The notes below the pieces were generated by a model. The model did not search any database, had not been told where the DNA came from, and worked only from the letters and a program-made list of their open reading frames with translations. DNA of 64,000 nucleotides, taken from contig NZ_APJI01000016.1 of the NCBI RefSeq assembly GCF_000497575.1, forward strand, positions 310,001-374,000. Reading direction: 5' to 3'. Below are positions 46,315 through 54,800 of this stretch, piece after piece. Source of the stretch: Afipia sp. OHSU_II-C1. Its GTDB lineage: Bacteria > Pseudomonadota > Alphaproteobacteria > Rhizobiales > Xanthobacteraceae. How positions within the stretch are numbered: the stretch's first letter is position 1; every line of letters begins with the position of its first letter. Both the position numbers and the translations under genes were made by a program.

Positions 46315-46628
46315 TGGCATTGCGAAGCCGCCGGATCGACATAACTGAAGAGAGCCGGCCTGTGCTGGCCCGGCATGCCAGACTCAAGTTTGATGAGGCC
46401 CGGCAGGTCTGGGTCATTTTGGTGCCGGAGCGGGTGCTAGCACCGGACGAGATTGCAGTTGAAATCCTGCAGCTTTGCGACGGCGTACGCAGCGTGAATC
46501 AGATCATCGATGTGCTCGCTGCCAAATATGCCGCCGATCGTGGTACGATTGGCACGGACGTTATCGCCATGCTGCGCGATCTCGCCGAGAAGGGTTTCCT
46601 TGCGGAGGCACGGGACACGAAACCATGA
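46314..46628 (+). CDS. pqqD: PqqA peptide chaperone PqqD
   Basis: This 104-residue winged-helix-like RRE protein contains RPVLARHARLKFDEARQVWVILVPERVLAPDE-type sequence, LCDGVRSVNQIIDVLAAKY and DVIAMLRDLAEKGFL, as in PqqD. It presents PqqA to PqqE. The ATG at 46314 shares a base with the pqqC stop, and its own stop overlaps pqqE as ATGA. Confidence 0.94.
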   Translation: MALRSRRIDITEESRPVLARHARLKFDEARQVWVILVPERVLAPDEIAVEILQLCDGVRSVNQIIDVLAAKYAADRGTIGTDVIAMLRDLAEKGFLAEARDTKP

Positions 46629-47827
46629 GTCCGACGCTCACCGATGTTTCTCCTGTTCACGCCCGGCCGGTGGACGGACTGGCGGTTCTGGAGCAGCGCA
46701 AATCGCAGGCGGAGACGTTTGGAATTCCCCTGGCTGTTCTGGCGGAGCTGACGCATCGCTGCCCACTGCAGTGTCCGTACTGCTCGAACCCTGTGGAACT
46801 GGAGCGCGGCGGTGCGGAACTCACCACTGTCGAGTGGAAGCGAGTGCTGAGCGAACTCGCGGCCATTGGAGTGCTTCAGATTCATTTTTCCGGTGGTGAA
46901 CCCACGGCGCGGAAGGATCTGGTGGAACTGGTTCAGCATGCGACCGATGTCGGCCTGTACACGAACCTCATCACCTCGGCTGTCCCGTTAACCAAGGACA
47001 AGCTTGCAGCTCTGGCCGATGCCGGACTTTGTCACGTGCAGATCAGCTTTCAGGGTAGCGAGCAGGGTGTGGCCGATCGCGTCGCCGGATTGAAGGATGC
47101 GCACGCCAGGAAGATCGATGTGGCAGGCTGGACGCGTGAACTCGGCTTGCCGCTGACGGTCAACGCCGTGATGCATCGCCAAAATTTGTTCCAGCTTGCT
47201 GATATCATCCAGATGGCGGTCGATCTCGATGCCGATCGGCTGGAAGTCGCCAATGTGCAGTATTACGGCTGGGCGCTGAAAAACCGCGCTGCGTTGATGC
47301 CGACGATGGAACAGATCGAAGAGACCTCCCGGATCGTCGAGGAAGCCGAGGCGCGGCTGAAGGGCATTCTGGCTATCGACTACGTCGTCCCGGATTACTA
47401 CGCGCTGCGTCCAAAGAAATGCATGGGCGGCTGGGGGCGGCAGTTCTTCAATATCTCGCCGTCGGGCAAGATATTGCCATGTCATGCGGCGGAAACGATC
47501 ACCGGTCTTGCGTTTGAATCTGTGCGGGACCATTCCATCGCGTGGATCTGGCAGAACTCGGAAGCGTTCAATCGCTATCGCGGCACAGGCTGGATGCCGG
47601 AGCCGTGCCAAAGCTGTGAATACAAGGAGATCGATTACGGCGGCTGCCGCTGTCAGGCATTCGCGCTGACTGGCAATGCCGGCAACACCGATCCGGCCTG
47701 CGCGTTGTCGCCGGCACACGAGCAAATTTTCAAGACTGCGATGAACGAAGCTGTCGGGGGTAACAGCCGCTTCGTCTATCGTAACTTTGCCGGCGGCACA
47801 CCCGAGGCTGATACGCATGGGACCTGA
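46625..47827 (+). CDS. pqqE: PqqA peptide cyclase, radical SAM PqqE
   Basis: This 400-residue enzyme forms the Glu-Tyr carbon bond in PqqA. Cys46, Cys50 and Cys53 make the radical SAM CX3CX2C motif (HRCPLQCPYCSNP), followed by HFSGGEPTARKDL. A C-terminal SPASM part contributes further cysteines, including CHAAETI and PEPCQSCEY-type sequence. Its 3' end overlaps the peptidase gene by 11 bases. Confidence 0.96.
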   Translation: MSPTLTDVSPVHARPVDGLAVLEQRKSQAETFGIPLAVLAELTHRCPLQCPYCSNPVELERGGAELTTVEWKRVLSELAAIGVLQIHFSGGEPTARKDLVELVQHATDVGLYTNLITSAVPLTKDKLAALADAGLCHVQISFQGSEQGVADRVAGLKDAHARKIDVAGWTRELGLPLTVNAVMHRQNLFQLADIIQMAVDLDADRLEVANVQYYGWALKNRAALMPTMEQIEETSRIVEEAEARLKGILAIDYVVPDYYALRPKKCMGGWGRQFFNISPSGKILPCHAAETITGLAFESVRDHSIAWIWQNSEAFNRYRGTGWMPEPCQSCEYKEIDYGGCRCQAFALTGNAGNTDPACALSPAHEQIFKTAMNEAVGGNSRFVYRNFAGGTPEADTHGT

Positions 47828-48797
47828 CTCTGCGGATGCACGCCCGTTGGGCAAGGCTGACAGGTTTGCGCCTCTGACTGCGCAGCATCTCGCGGCAGGT
47901 CAGGGCCATGAGCTTTATGTGGAGACTGTCGGCCGCGCTGACGGCATTCCGGCGGTCTATCTACATGGCGGCCCCGGCAGCGGTTGTCAGCCGGACCATC
48001 GCCGCTTGTTCGATCCTTTGCGGTTTCATGCGGTGCTGTTCGATCAACGAGGAGCAGGCAGGAGCCGTCCCAAGGGATCGCGCGAGGCCAATACGCTGCC
48101 GCATCTGATCGCAGATATGGAGCTTATTCGTAAAACGTTGGGCATCGAGCGATGGCTGGTTGTCGGTGGGTCGTGGGGCGCGACTTTGGCCCTTGCCTAT
48201 GCACAAATGCATCCGTCGCGCGTCAGCGGCATAGTGCTACGCGCGACCTTTCTCGGCACGCGAGAAGAGCTGGAATGGACATTTGTCGGTGGCTTGCGGC
48301 GCTTCTACCCTGATCTGAACGATGACTTTCTCAGCGTGCTGCCGCCGGACGAACGCGACCAGCCGCTCGATGCGTACTGGCGGCGCATTCTCGATTCGGA
48401 GCCAGCCGTACACGGACCGGCGTCCCGCGCCTGGCACGACACCGAGCGCATTCTGTCGGAACACAAGCCTTCGAAAACAAGGCTCGATCTCGCCGCGGTA
48501 GCGAATGATGCACGCGGCCTTCCATCCTCGCCGTTCATGGAAGCGCATTACTTTCAAAACGGCTGCTTCATGAACCCCGGACAACTTTTGGAAAATGCCG
48601 GACGTCTGAAGGGCATTCCGGGAGTTGTCGTGCAAGGCCGCTACGACCTCCTGTGTCCGCCGTCGACTGCCCATGTGCTGCTAGCGGCATGGCCCGATGC
48701 CCAGCTACGAATGGTGGAGACCGCAGGGCACTCGCTGTACGATCCTGGGGTCAGGGGTGCCGTCGTTGCAGCCATCGAAGAGCTGTCACGCGCCTAG
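47817..48797 (+). CDS. pip: Proline iminopeptidase (alpha/beta hydrolase, S33)
   Basis: This 326-residue peptidase removes N-terminal proline. HGGPGSG (50-56) is the oxyanion hole, Ser119 sits in VVGGSWGATLALAYA, and the Asp and His are in GRYDLLCPP and ETAGHSLYDP. The ATG at 47817 overlaps pqqE by 11 bases, so expression is coupled. A role in trimming the cyclised PqqA, as proposed for other peptidases near pqq genes, is a reasonable inference. A housekeeping function is the alternative. Confidence 0.85.
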   Translation: MGPDSADARPLGKADRFAPLTAQHLAAGQGHELYVETVGRADGIPAVYLHGGPGSGCQPDHRRLFDPLRFHAVLFDQRGAGRSRPKGSREANTLPHLIADMELIRKTLGIERWLVVGGSWGATLALAYAQMHPSRVSGIVLRATFLGTREELEWTFVGGLRRFYPDLNDDFLSVLPPDERDQPLDAYWRRILDSEPAVHGPASRAWHDTERILSEHKPSKTRLDLAAVANDARGLPSSPFMEAHYFQNGCFMNPGQLLENAGRLKGIPGVVVQGRYDLLCPPSTAHVLLAAWPDAQLRMVETAGHSLYDPGVRGAVVAAIEELSRA

Positions 48798-48849
48798 CGG
48801 ATAACAGTTCGTCTCGCTCACACGCGTGATGGGTGCGCGTCGCGCACGC

Positions 48850-49194
48850 TTACTTTGGCAGCGTGACGTCGACCGTTATCCCGGAATACCAGGCAGCGAG
48901 ATCTGCGATGTCGGCGTCCGATAGCGGTTTCGCTACAACATTCATATTCTCCTCCTTGCGCTCTTCGGAGCGGAAGGCTTTGAGTTGTTTTTCCAGATAC
49001 ATTGCAGGTGAACCCGCGATGTTGGGGGCCATAGGCATCTTGGAAACCCCGTCGATGCCGTGACAGGCCGCGCACATTTGCGCCTTCTTTCGTCCAGCCT
49101 TGGCGTCCCCCGCGGCCTGCGCTGTGACCACCCCGAGCAGAACCAGCAGGCCGGCCAGATATGGTCCGGTGTGTTTGTTTGGTTTTGATTGCAT
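48850..49194 (-). CDS. Class I cytochrome c (c553-like), periplasmic
   Basis: This 114-residue protein has a signal peptide (about 1-28, ending AQA), a heme site CAACH at 41-45 and a likely axial Met84 in EENMNVV. It lies 73 bases downstream of the sugar dehydrogenase gene in the same direction. It is the likely electron acceptor from that PQQ enzyme to the oxidase. Confidence 0.87.
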   Translation of the reverse strand: MQSKPNKHTGPYLAGLLVLLGVVTAQAAGDAKAGRKKAQMCAACHGIDGVSKMPMAPNIAGSPAMYLEKQLKAFRSEERKEENMNVVAKPLSDADIADLAAWYSGITVDVTLPK

Positions 49195-49267
49195 GAACTG
49201 CTTTTCTTGTTGCTGGATCGGCTCTGCCGTGAACCGGAGAGCTGGTTCACGGCAGGCGACGTGTCCC

Positions 49268-50545
49268 TTACTTCTCTTCGTAGGTGATACGATACAGCGC
49301 GCCGGCGAGATCGTCCGACACCAGAAGTGAGCCGTCGCGCAGCGTTGCGACGTCTACCGGGCGACCGGTGTATTCGCCATCCGGCGTCAACCAGCCAGAA
49401 GCAAAGACTTCGGTCTTGTCCGCGCTGCCGTCAGGTTTGAGCGACGTGAACATGATGCGTGCGCCGATCGGGTCCGTGCGATTCCACGACCCGTGCTGGG
49501 CGGAGAAGATGCCGCCACGGTACTTCGCCGGGAAAGATTTGCCGTTGTAGAAGATCATGCCGAGGTCAGCGGCATGGGCGTCCATCTCCACTTCAGGATA
49601 GACCACATTGGCGGGCGGAGTATCGGCCTTGTATTCAACGGTGCGAACCTTGCCGCCGCCGAAATAGGGGAAGCCGAAGTTCTGCCCGGCTTGGGTGATG
49701 CGGTTCAACTCGCCGGGAGGGATGTTGTCGCCCATTCCGTCGACCTGATTGTCCGTAAACCAGAGCTGGTTATTCTTTTGATTGAAATCCATGCCGACCG
49801 AGTTGCGGATGCCGGTGGCATAGACTTCGCGGTTCTTGCCGTCCTGATCCATTCTGATGATCCCGCCAATGCCATTCTTCGCGAAGCCATCGAGCTTGTT
49901 CTTCGCCGGCACGTTGAAAGGCTGTCCCAGCGAGATGTAAATCTTGTTGTCGGCCCCGACGCGGCAAACGCGCGCTGTGTGGTTGAAGCTTTCGTCCTCT
50001 TTCGGGATCAACTCGCCCTGAGGGACGATGACGGCCACTGCGATGTCGGGGCTTTCATAGAAGAATTCTGCCGCCGGGAAGTTGAGAACGCGATTCTGTT
50101 CGACAACGAAGAGGAAGCCATCCTTGGAGAAGCAGACGCCATTCGGAATGGTGAAATTCACTGAAGGCGCGAACTCCTTCACTTCTTCCGCAAAGCCAGC
50201 CTTGCCGCGGTCGGTCACCGCATAGACCTTGCTCTTCCGCGTCCCGACGAACGTCACGACGCCTTGCGGTCCTACGGCAATATGCCGCGCGTCTGGCACG
50301 AGCGCATACAGACTGATCTTGAAGCCGGGCGGTAGTTTGATCTTGGCAAGGTTCGCCTTGATCGCGTCGACCTTGCGGCCCGTCTGCGGAACAGTCGGAA
50401 TTTCCGTAACGCCTGTTTTCTGAAAATTACCGAGCTTGTCGAGGTTGTTGTTTGGCGACTGAGCTGACGCCGAAATCGCCGAAGCGCAAAGAAACGCTGC
50501 GGCAGCAACCGAATTCAGGGCATGATGTTTGAAAGCGTAAAACAT
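49268..50545 (-). CDS. PQQ-dependent sugar/sorbosone dehydrogenase family protein (GSDH beta-propeller)
   Basis: This 425-residue periplasmic protein has a signal peptide (about 1-28, ending ASA). The six-bladed propeller of the soluble glucose/sorbosone dehydrogenase family is seen in VGTRKSKVYAV, NGVCFSKDGFLFVVEQNRV, YATGIRNSVGMDFN, DNQVDGMGDN and SAQHGSWNRTDPIGARI. The start at 50545 has GGGAGG before it; a longer in-frame version lacks a signal start. It probably oxidises a sugar or aldehyde with PQQ made by the adjacent pqq genes. The true substrate is not determinable here. Confidence 0.87.
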   Translation of the reverse strand: MFYAFKHHALNSVAAAAFLCASAISASAQSPNNNLDKLGNFQKTGVTEIPTVPQTGRKVDAIKANLAKIKLPPGFKISLYALVPDARHIAVGPQGVVTFVGTRKSKVYAVTDRGKAGFAEEVKEFAPSVNFTIPNGVCFSKDGFLFVVEQNRVLNFPAAEFFYESPDIAVAVIVPQGELIPKEDESFNHTARVCRVGADNKIYISLGQPFNVPAKNKLDGFAKNGIGGIIRMDQDGKNREVYATGIRNSVGMDFNQKNNQLWFTDNQVDGMGDNIPPGELNRITQAGQNFGFPYFGGGKVRTVEYKADTPPANVVYPEVEMDAHAADLGMIFYNGKSFPAKYRGGIFSAQHGSWNRTDPIGARIMFTSLKPDGSADKTEVFASGWLTPDGEYTGRPVDVATLRDGSLLVSDDLAGALYRITYEEK

Positions 50546-50740
50546 GATTTTGTCCTCCCGGCAGGGTGTCATTTTTGGCGTTTTACGGGGTGAGAGCCTA
50601 TCGCAGGTTTGCGCCGGCGCAAGACGACCTGCGCGTAAAATCATTCTGGCGGCGCAGCATGGAAAATTCTATCGCGTGATTGTGATTTGCGATTGCAGCC
50701 CAGCGGCGGTGTCGGCGCGGCATGACCGGTCGTGAAGCAA

Positions 50741-50768
50741 AAAGGCCGCCCGGTGCGGGGCGGCCTTT
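50741..50768 (-). terminator. Intrinsic terminator of the phytase-like gene
   Basis: AAAGGCCGCCC (50741-50751) and GGGCGGCCTTT (50758-50768) form an 11-base stem. Read on the minus strand the stem is followed by TTTTTGC, a proper T-run. It lies 23 bases after the stop at 50792. Confidence 0.85.
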
Positions 50769-50791
50769 CATTGCGTTTGTTAAAATTGAAA

Positions 50792-52144
50792 TCAGCGGGC
50801 CTTCAGGAACTCCGCAACATTCAGCAGCACGAACTCGTTGTCGTCAGCCTTGTTGGGCTCACGGCTCGTGGAGAATGGCAGATTGTTATCGTTGCCGACG
50901 ATGATGTGGGTCTGATCGACGATATCGACGTTTTCGATCGTCCAGAACGGGAAGGTAAGGGCGCCATTGTTCAGCGGCTTGCGCGCCTTCTTGTCAGGAT
51001 CGGCGATCTTCATCAGGTCGATATAGCCGATCTTGCGAACCGGGCCGTTTGCATTGGCGTCTGTCATTTCGATCTTGTAGACGCGCTTGAACTTGGCGAG
51101 ATCGTGGAAGCAGTCTGGCTTCTTCGGACCCTCGCAAGCCTTGTCGGCGGTGCCTTCGCCGTTATCGCGCTCGATGATCATCGCAGTGGTCGCATCGATC
51201 ATGTTGAAATCGCCGATCGCGAGGCCATTGCTCTCGAGCACATACTTCCAGTGACGGCCGGTCCACTTGCCTGCGCCGACATCGAACTCGAGAATGCGCA
51301 GATATTCCTTGCCCTCAGCGGTCTTTTCCCAGTCCTTCTTCTCGGCGTCCCAGGCCGGGCCTTCGAGCAGCGGATAAAGGAACTTGCCGTCCGGAGAGGC
51401 GGCCATGCCCTCGTAACCCTTCGAGCGGCGGATGTTGAAGGCCACCGGGGTGGTCGGGGTCGCTGGCGACGTGATCGCATAGTGGTCGGGCGAGCGGGCG
51501 GGCTTGCCATCGATTTCGGTTTCGAACACGGCCTCGACCTTGCCGGTGCGATCGGCACGGATCAGGTAGGGACCGAATTCGTCGCCGATCCAGATCTTGT
51601 CGCCGATCGGCTGGAAGCTCTCGGTATCGAAGTCCGAGCCGGTCAGGTAGCGGGATTCCGTGCCTTCGTTGGCGATGCGGAAAGGCACCTTCTTGTCGGG
51701 ATCGCGCAGGAAGACGGTGGAGACACGCTCAACCGCGCCTTTGGTCCAGTCGATGCGGTAGTTGTTCAGGAAGAGCATGGCGTCCGGCGAGTTCGCCTTG
51801 CTACCGAAGCCGTTGTCCGAGATCACCCAGAACGTGCCATCAGCGGCTTTCTTGATTCCGGAGTGGCCCTGCAAGGGCTGGCCCTTGAACGGCAACTTGA
51901 CGCCAGTCGGGCGGTCGAAGGATTTACCCTCGACGCTGCCGATGGCATCGACGCGGGTGCCGGTGGTGAACTTGCCGGAAACCTTCAGGTCCGCGGGGGC
52001 ATCCGCGGGGGCTTCGACAAAGGACTCGGCAGGCATCACGGCGTGGCCGGCAAGGGTGGCGGGGAAGGCTTGACCGGATGTTTGAGCCGCCGCGAGACCG
52101 GGCAGAGCGGTCAGTGCGAGCAACGACAATGTAGCAATGCGCAT
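50792..52144 (-). CDS. Esterase-like activity of phytase family protein, secreted
   Basis: This 450-residue protein has a clear signal peptide (1-20, ending AAA). It shows beta-propeller patterns of the phytase-like esterase family: GHSGIKKAADGTFWVISDNG, DSFDTESFQPIGDKIWIGDEFGPY-like, and a late NGALTFPFWTIENVDIVD. AAGGAGG precedes the ATG. Members are periplasmic or secreted and often appear under phosphate control, but the chemistry is poorly known. It has its own terminator, so it is a single-gene unit. Confidence 0.82.
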   Translation of the reverse strand: MRIATLSLLALTALPGLAAAQTSGQAFPATLAGHAVMPAESFVEAPADAPADLKVSGKFTTGTRVDAIGSVEGKSFDRPTGVKLPFKGQPLQGHSGIKKAADGTFWVISDNGFGSKANSPDAMLFLNNYRIDWTKGAVERVSTVFLRDPDKKVPFRIANEGTESRYLTGSDFDTESFQPIGDKIWIGDEFGPYLIRADRTGKVEAVFETEIDGKPARSPDHYAITSPATPTTPVAFNIRRSKGYEGMAASPDGKFLYPLLEGPAWDAEKKDWEKTAEGKEYLRILEFDVGAGKWTGRHWKYVLESNGLAIGDFNMIDATTAMIIERDNGEGTADKACEGPKKPDCFHDLAKFKRVYKIEMTDANANGPVRKIGYIDLMKIADPDKKARKPLNNGALTFPFWTIENVDIVDQTHIIVGNDNNLPFSTSREPNKADDNEFVLLNVAEFLKAR

Positions 52145-52261
52145 GTAATCCTCCTTGAAGACATGCGCTGCTTGTCGGTGTTCTGTGTGTCAGTGCCGTT
52201 ACGTCGGCGTGACACTTCGATAACTGTAAACGTCTTTTCCGTGCCGTATTGTCGCGGGGGC

Positions 52262-52933
52262 TCAGCCAGGACCTTGCTTGTCGCCGACTGTCGATGCGGC
52301 GGACGGGAATGCTGAAGCCAGGTCAGCGACCTGCTCGGGCGTCAATGTACGGGGATTCATGCCGCGCAGCATCAGATAGAGCTTTGCGGTCTCTTCGAGC
52401 TCTTCCATGGCAAACACGGCGGCTTCTAGCGTGTCGCCGGCAACCACCGGTCCATGATTGGACAGCATCACGCACGAGTACTTGCCGGCAAGCCCCCGGA
52501 TCGCATCGGCGACCGCCGCGTCGCCCGGGCGGTAATAGGGCAGCAGCGCGGTCGTACCGCAGCGCATCACGTAATAGGGCGTCAGTGGCGGCAGCGCTGC
52601 ATGCGGATCGATATCGGGCAGCATGGACACGGCAACGCAGTGGGTGCAATGCAGATGGACGACGGCGCGCGCGTTGCGTCGCGTCTCATAGAGCGCGGCA
52701 TGCAACGGGATTTCCTTGGTGGGCGCATCACCCGACAACAGACGTCCCGAACTGTTCAATCGTGAGATGCGAGCCGGGTCCAGAAACCCGAGGGAGGCGT
52801 TGGTCGGTGTCACCAGCCAGCCGCCGTCATCGAGGCGGACGCTGATGTTTCCTGAGGATCCCGGGGTCAGGCCGCGCTCGAACAACGAGCGGCCGAACTG
52901 GCAAATCTGATCGCGAAGCCGTGTTTCCGTCAT
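52262..52933 (-). CDS. otnC: 3-oxo-tetronate 4-phosphate decarboxylase (class II aldolase family)
   Basis: This 223-residue protein has the class II aldolase/adducin fold: GLTPGSSGNISVR, the metal site HLHCTHC, and LSNHGPVV. The start at 52933 has GGAAGGG seven bases before it. OtnC turns 3-oxo-tetronate 4-phosphate into DHAP and CO2. The otn/ltn genes on the other strand opposite support this over fuculose-phosphate aldolase. Confidence 0.87.
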   Translation of the reverse strand: MTETRLRDQICQFGRSLFERGLTPGSSGNISVRLDDGGWLVTPTNASLGFLDPARISRLNSSGRLLSGDAPTKEIPLHAALYETRRNARAVVHLHCTHCVAVSMLPDIDPHAALPPLTPYYVMRCGTTALLPYYRPGDAAVADAIRGLAGKYSCVMLSNHGPVVAGDTLEAAVFAMEELEETAKLYLMLRGMNPRTLTPEQVADLASAFPSAASTVGDKQGPG

Positions 52934-53071
52934 TCCGTAGCCCTTCCGCATGCCTTTTCTCACGGTTTTCAGGAAGGCTCAAACGCCATTTTGGACGTGC
53001 CGTGGGCCGTGCTACCAAGCAGTCAACGCCCGCCACAAAATGCGCGGGCACACGACAATCCGGGAGATCGT

Positions 53072-53971
53072 ATGCCCACTGGACGCATTGGAGTTGTCGG
53101 CCTCGGTTCGATGGGCCTGGGTATGGCGCTGTCGTTGAAGCGGGCCGGCTTCGACGTTGCGGGCTGCGACGTAGCGGCGGAAGCGGTTGCGCGGCTGGTT
53201 GCTGAGGGGGGCCGCGGCGCGGCGTCGCCGGCCGAAGCGGCGCGGGAGGCCGATGCGGTCGTCAGTGTTGTCGTGAACGCCGTGCAGACCGAGGCGATCC
53301 TGTTCGGCCCGCAAGGTGTTGCGGAGACCTTGCCCAAAGGGTCGGCTTTTATATCGTCCGCGACGATGGACCCGGATGTCGCGCGGCGCCTGGCAAAACA
53401 GCTCGAAGCAACCGGTCGGCACTATCTCGATGCACCGATCAGCGGCGGCGCCCAGCGCGCCGCGCAGGGCGAGCTCACAATCCTGGCGTCCGGCAGCAAG
53501 GCTGCGTTTGCCGGGGCGAGGGCGGCACTCGATGCGATGTCGGCGAAGTTGTATGAACTTGGCGATGAGCCCGGGCAGGGCGCGGCCTTCAAGATGATCA
53601 ATCAGCTTCTGGCCGGCGTGCACATCGCGGCCGCGAGCGAAGCGATGGCGTTTGCGGCAAAGCAGGGTCTCGACATCGCCAAGGTTTATGAGGTCATCAC
53701 AGCATCCGCCGGGAATTCCTGGATGTTCGAGAATCGGATGCCTCACGTGCTGGACGGCGACTACACGCCACGCAGCGCCGTCGATATTTTCGTCAAGGAC
53801 CTCGGTATCATCCAGGACATGGCGCGAACCGCGAAATTTCCGGTTCCGGTCTCGGCGGCTGCATTGCAGATGTTTCTGATGACATCGGCCGCTGGCATGG
53901 GCCGCGACGACGATGCGTCAGTGGCGCGGATGTACGCGCGTGTCACCGGCACGAAATTGCCGGGTGAATAA
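53072..53971 (+). CDS. ltnD: L-threonate dehydrogenase
   Basis: This is a 299-residue beta-hydroxyacid dehydrogenase. GVVGLGSMGLGMA binds NAD, DAPISGGAQRAAQGELTI is the substrate loop, and the catalytic Lys lies in GAAFKMINQLLAGVHIA. GGGAG lies before the ATG at 53072. LtnD oxidises the 2-position of four-carbon acids. It is divergent from otnC and begins the ltnD-otnI-otnK operon; D-erythronate or L-threonate are the family substrates. Confidence 0.88.
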   Translation: MPTGRIGVVGLGSMGLGMALSLKRAGFDVAGCDVAAEAVARLVAEGGRGAASPAEAAREADAVVSVVVNAVQTEAILFGPQGVAETLPKGSAFISSATMDPDVARRLAKQLEATGRHYLDAPISGGAQRAAQGELTILASGSKAAFAGARAALDAMSAKLYELGDEPGQGAAFKMINQLLAGVHIAAASEAMAFAAKQGLDIAKVYEVITASAGNSWMFENRMPHVLDGDYTPRSAVDIFVKDLGIIQDMARTAKFPVPVSAAALQMFLMTSAAGMGRDDDASVARMYARVTGTKLPGE

Positions 53972-54005
53972 AGCAAGTTACAACAACAAGAAACGGAATC
54001 ATCCA

Positions 54006-54800
54006 ATGCCTCGTTTTGCAGCAAATCTCAGCATGATGTTCAACGAAGTGCCGTTTCTCGATCGCTTCGACGCGGTGGCAAAAGCGGGCTTTTCGGCGGT
54101 TGAGTTTCTGTTCCCGTACGAACATTCGCCTGACGAGGTTGGTGAACGGCTTCACCGCAACGGCCTGACCCAGGCGCTGTTCAATCTGTTTCCCGGAGAC
54201 TGGAACAAGGGAGAGCGCGGCTTCGCCGCGTTGCCAGACCGCCTCGCGGATGTACAGGCGAGCGTCCAGCGGGCGTTGCCTTATGCGGCCGCTACCGGCG
54301 TTAAACGACTGCATCTTATGGCAGGCATTGCCGACCGCCGCGATCCGAAAGCGGTCGACGCGTTCCGCCGCTCGGTGGCGTGGACTGCCGAGGCGCTCGC
54401 CAAGGAAGAGATCGATCTCATGCTGGAGCCGATCAATCCGCGCGATGTTCCGGGGTATTTCCTGAACGATTTTGATTTTGCGGCTAGCGTGATCAGTGAC
54501 TTGAAAATGCCAAATCTGAAATTGCAGTTCGATATCTATCATCGGCAGATCGTGCATGGTGATGTTACCGTTGCGCTTCGGCAGATGATGCCGATGATAG
54601 GACATATCCAGATCGCAAGTGTTCCTTCACGTAACGAACCGGCAGGCGAGGAACTGAATTATCCTTTCCTGTTCGAGGAACTCGACCGGCTGGGGTATAG
54701 CGGCTTTGTCGGCTGCGAATACCGTCCAAAAGGCGAGACGTCCGAGGGGCTCGGCTGGTTCGCGCCTTATGCGAAGTCCAGGACTGGAGCGCGCGCGTGA
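54006..54800 (+). CDS. otnI: 2-oxo-tetronate isomerase (hydroxypyruvate isomerase family)
   Basis: This 264-residue TIM barrel begins PRFAANLSMMFNEVPFLDRF and contains LEPINPRDVPGYFL, LQFDIYHRQI, GHIQIASVPSRNEP and GCEYRPKG, with the Glu pair of the family. It converts 2-oxo-tetronate to 3-oxo-tetronate. The gene starts 34 bases after ltnD and overlaps otnK by four. Confidence 0.9.
   Translation: MPRFAANLSMMFNEVPFLDRFDAVAKAGFSAVEFLFPYEHSPDEVGERLHRNGLTQALFNLFPGDWNKGERGFAALPDRLADVQASVQRALPYAAATGVKRLHLMAGIADRRDPKAVDAFRRSVAWTAEALAKEEIDLMLEPINPRDVPGYFLNDFDFAASVISDLKMPNLKLQFDIYHRQIVHGDVTVALRQMMPMIGHIQIASVPSRNEPAGEELNYPFLFEELDRLGYSGFVGCEYRPKGETSEGLGWFAPYAKSRTGARA

Noticed and set aside
48833-48847. 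Near-perfect palindrome between the pip and cytochrome c genes
   Set aside because: GTGCGCG and CGCGCAC are separated by one base, so a hairpin would be short, and no T-run follows on either strand. It is not a convincing terminator.
50732-52315. 527-codon open frame on the plus strand
   Set aside because: It covers the phytase-like gene, whose signal peptide, ribosome site and terminator mark the minus strand as coding.
53028-53049. GCCCGC/GCGGGC inverted repeat before ltnD
   Set aside because: The arms are six bases of pure GC, which is expected often in this DNA; no second evidence for an operator.
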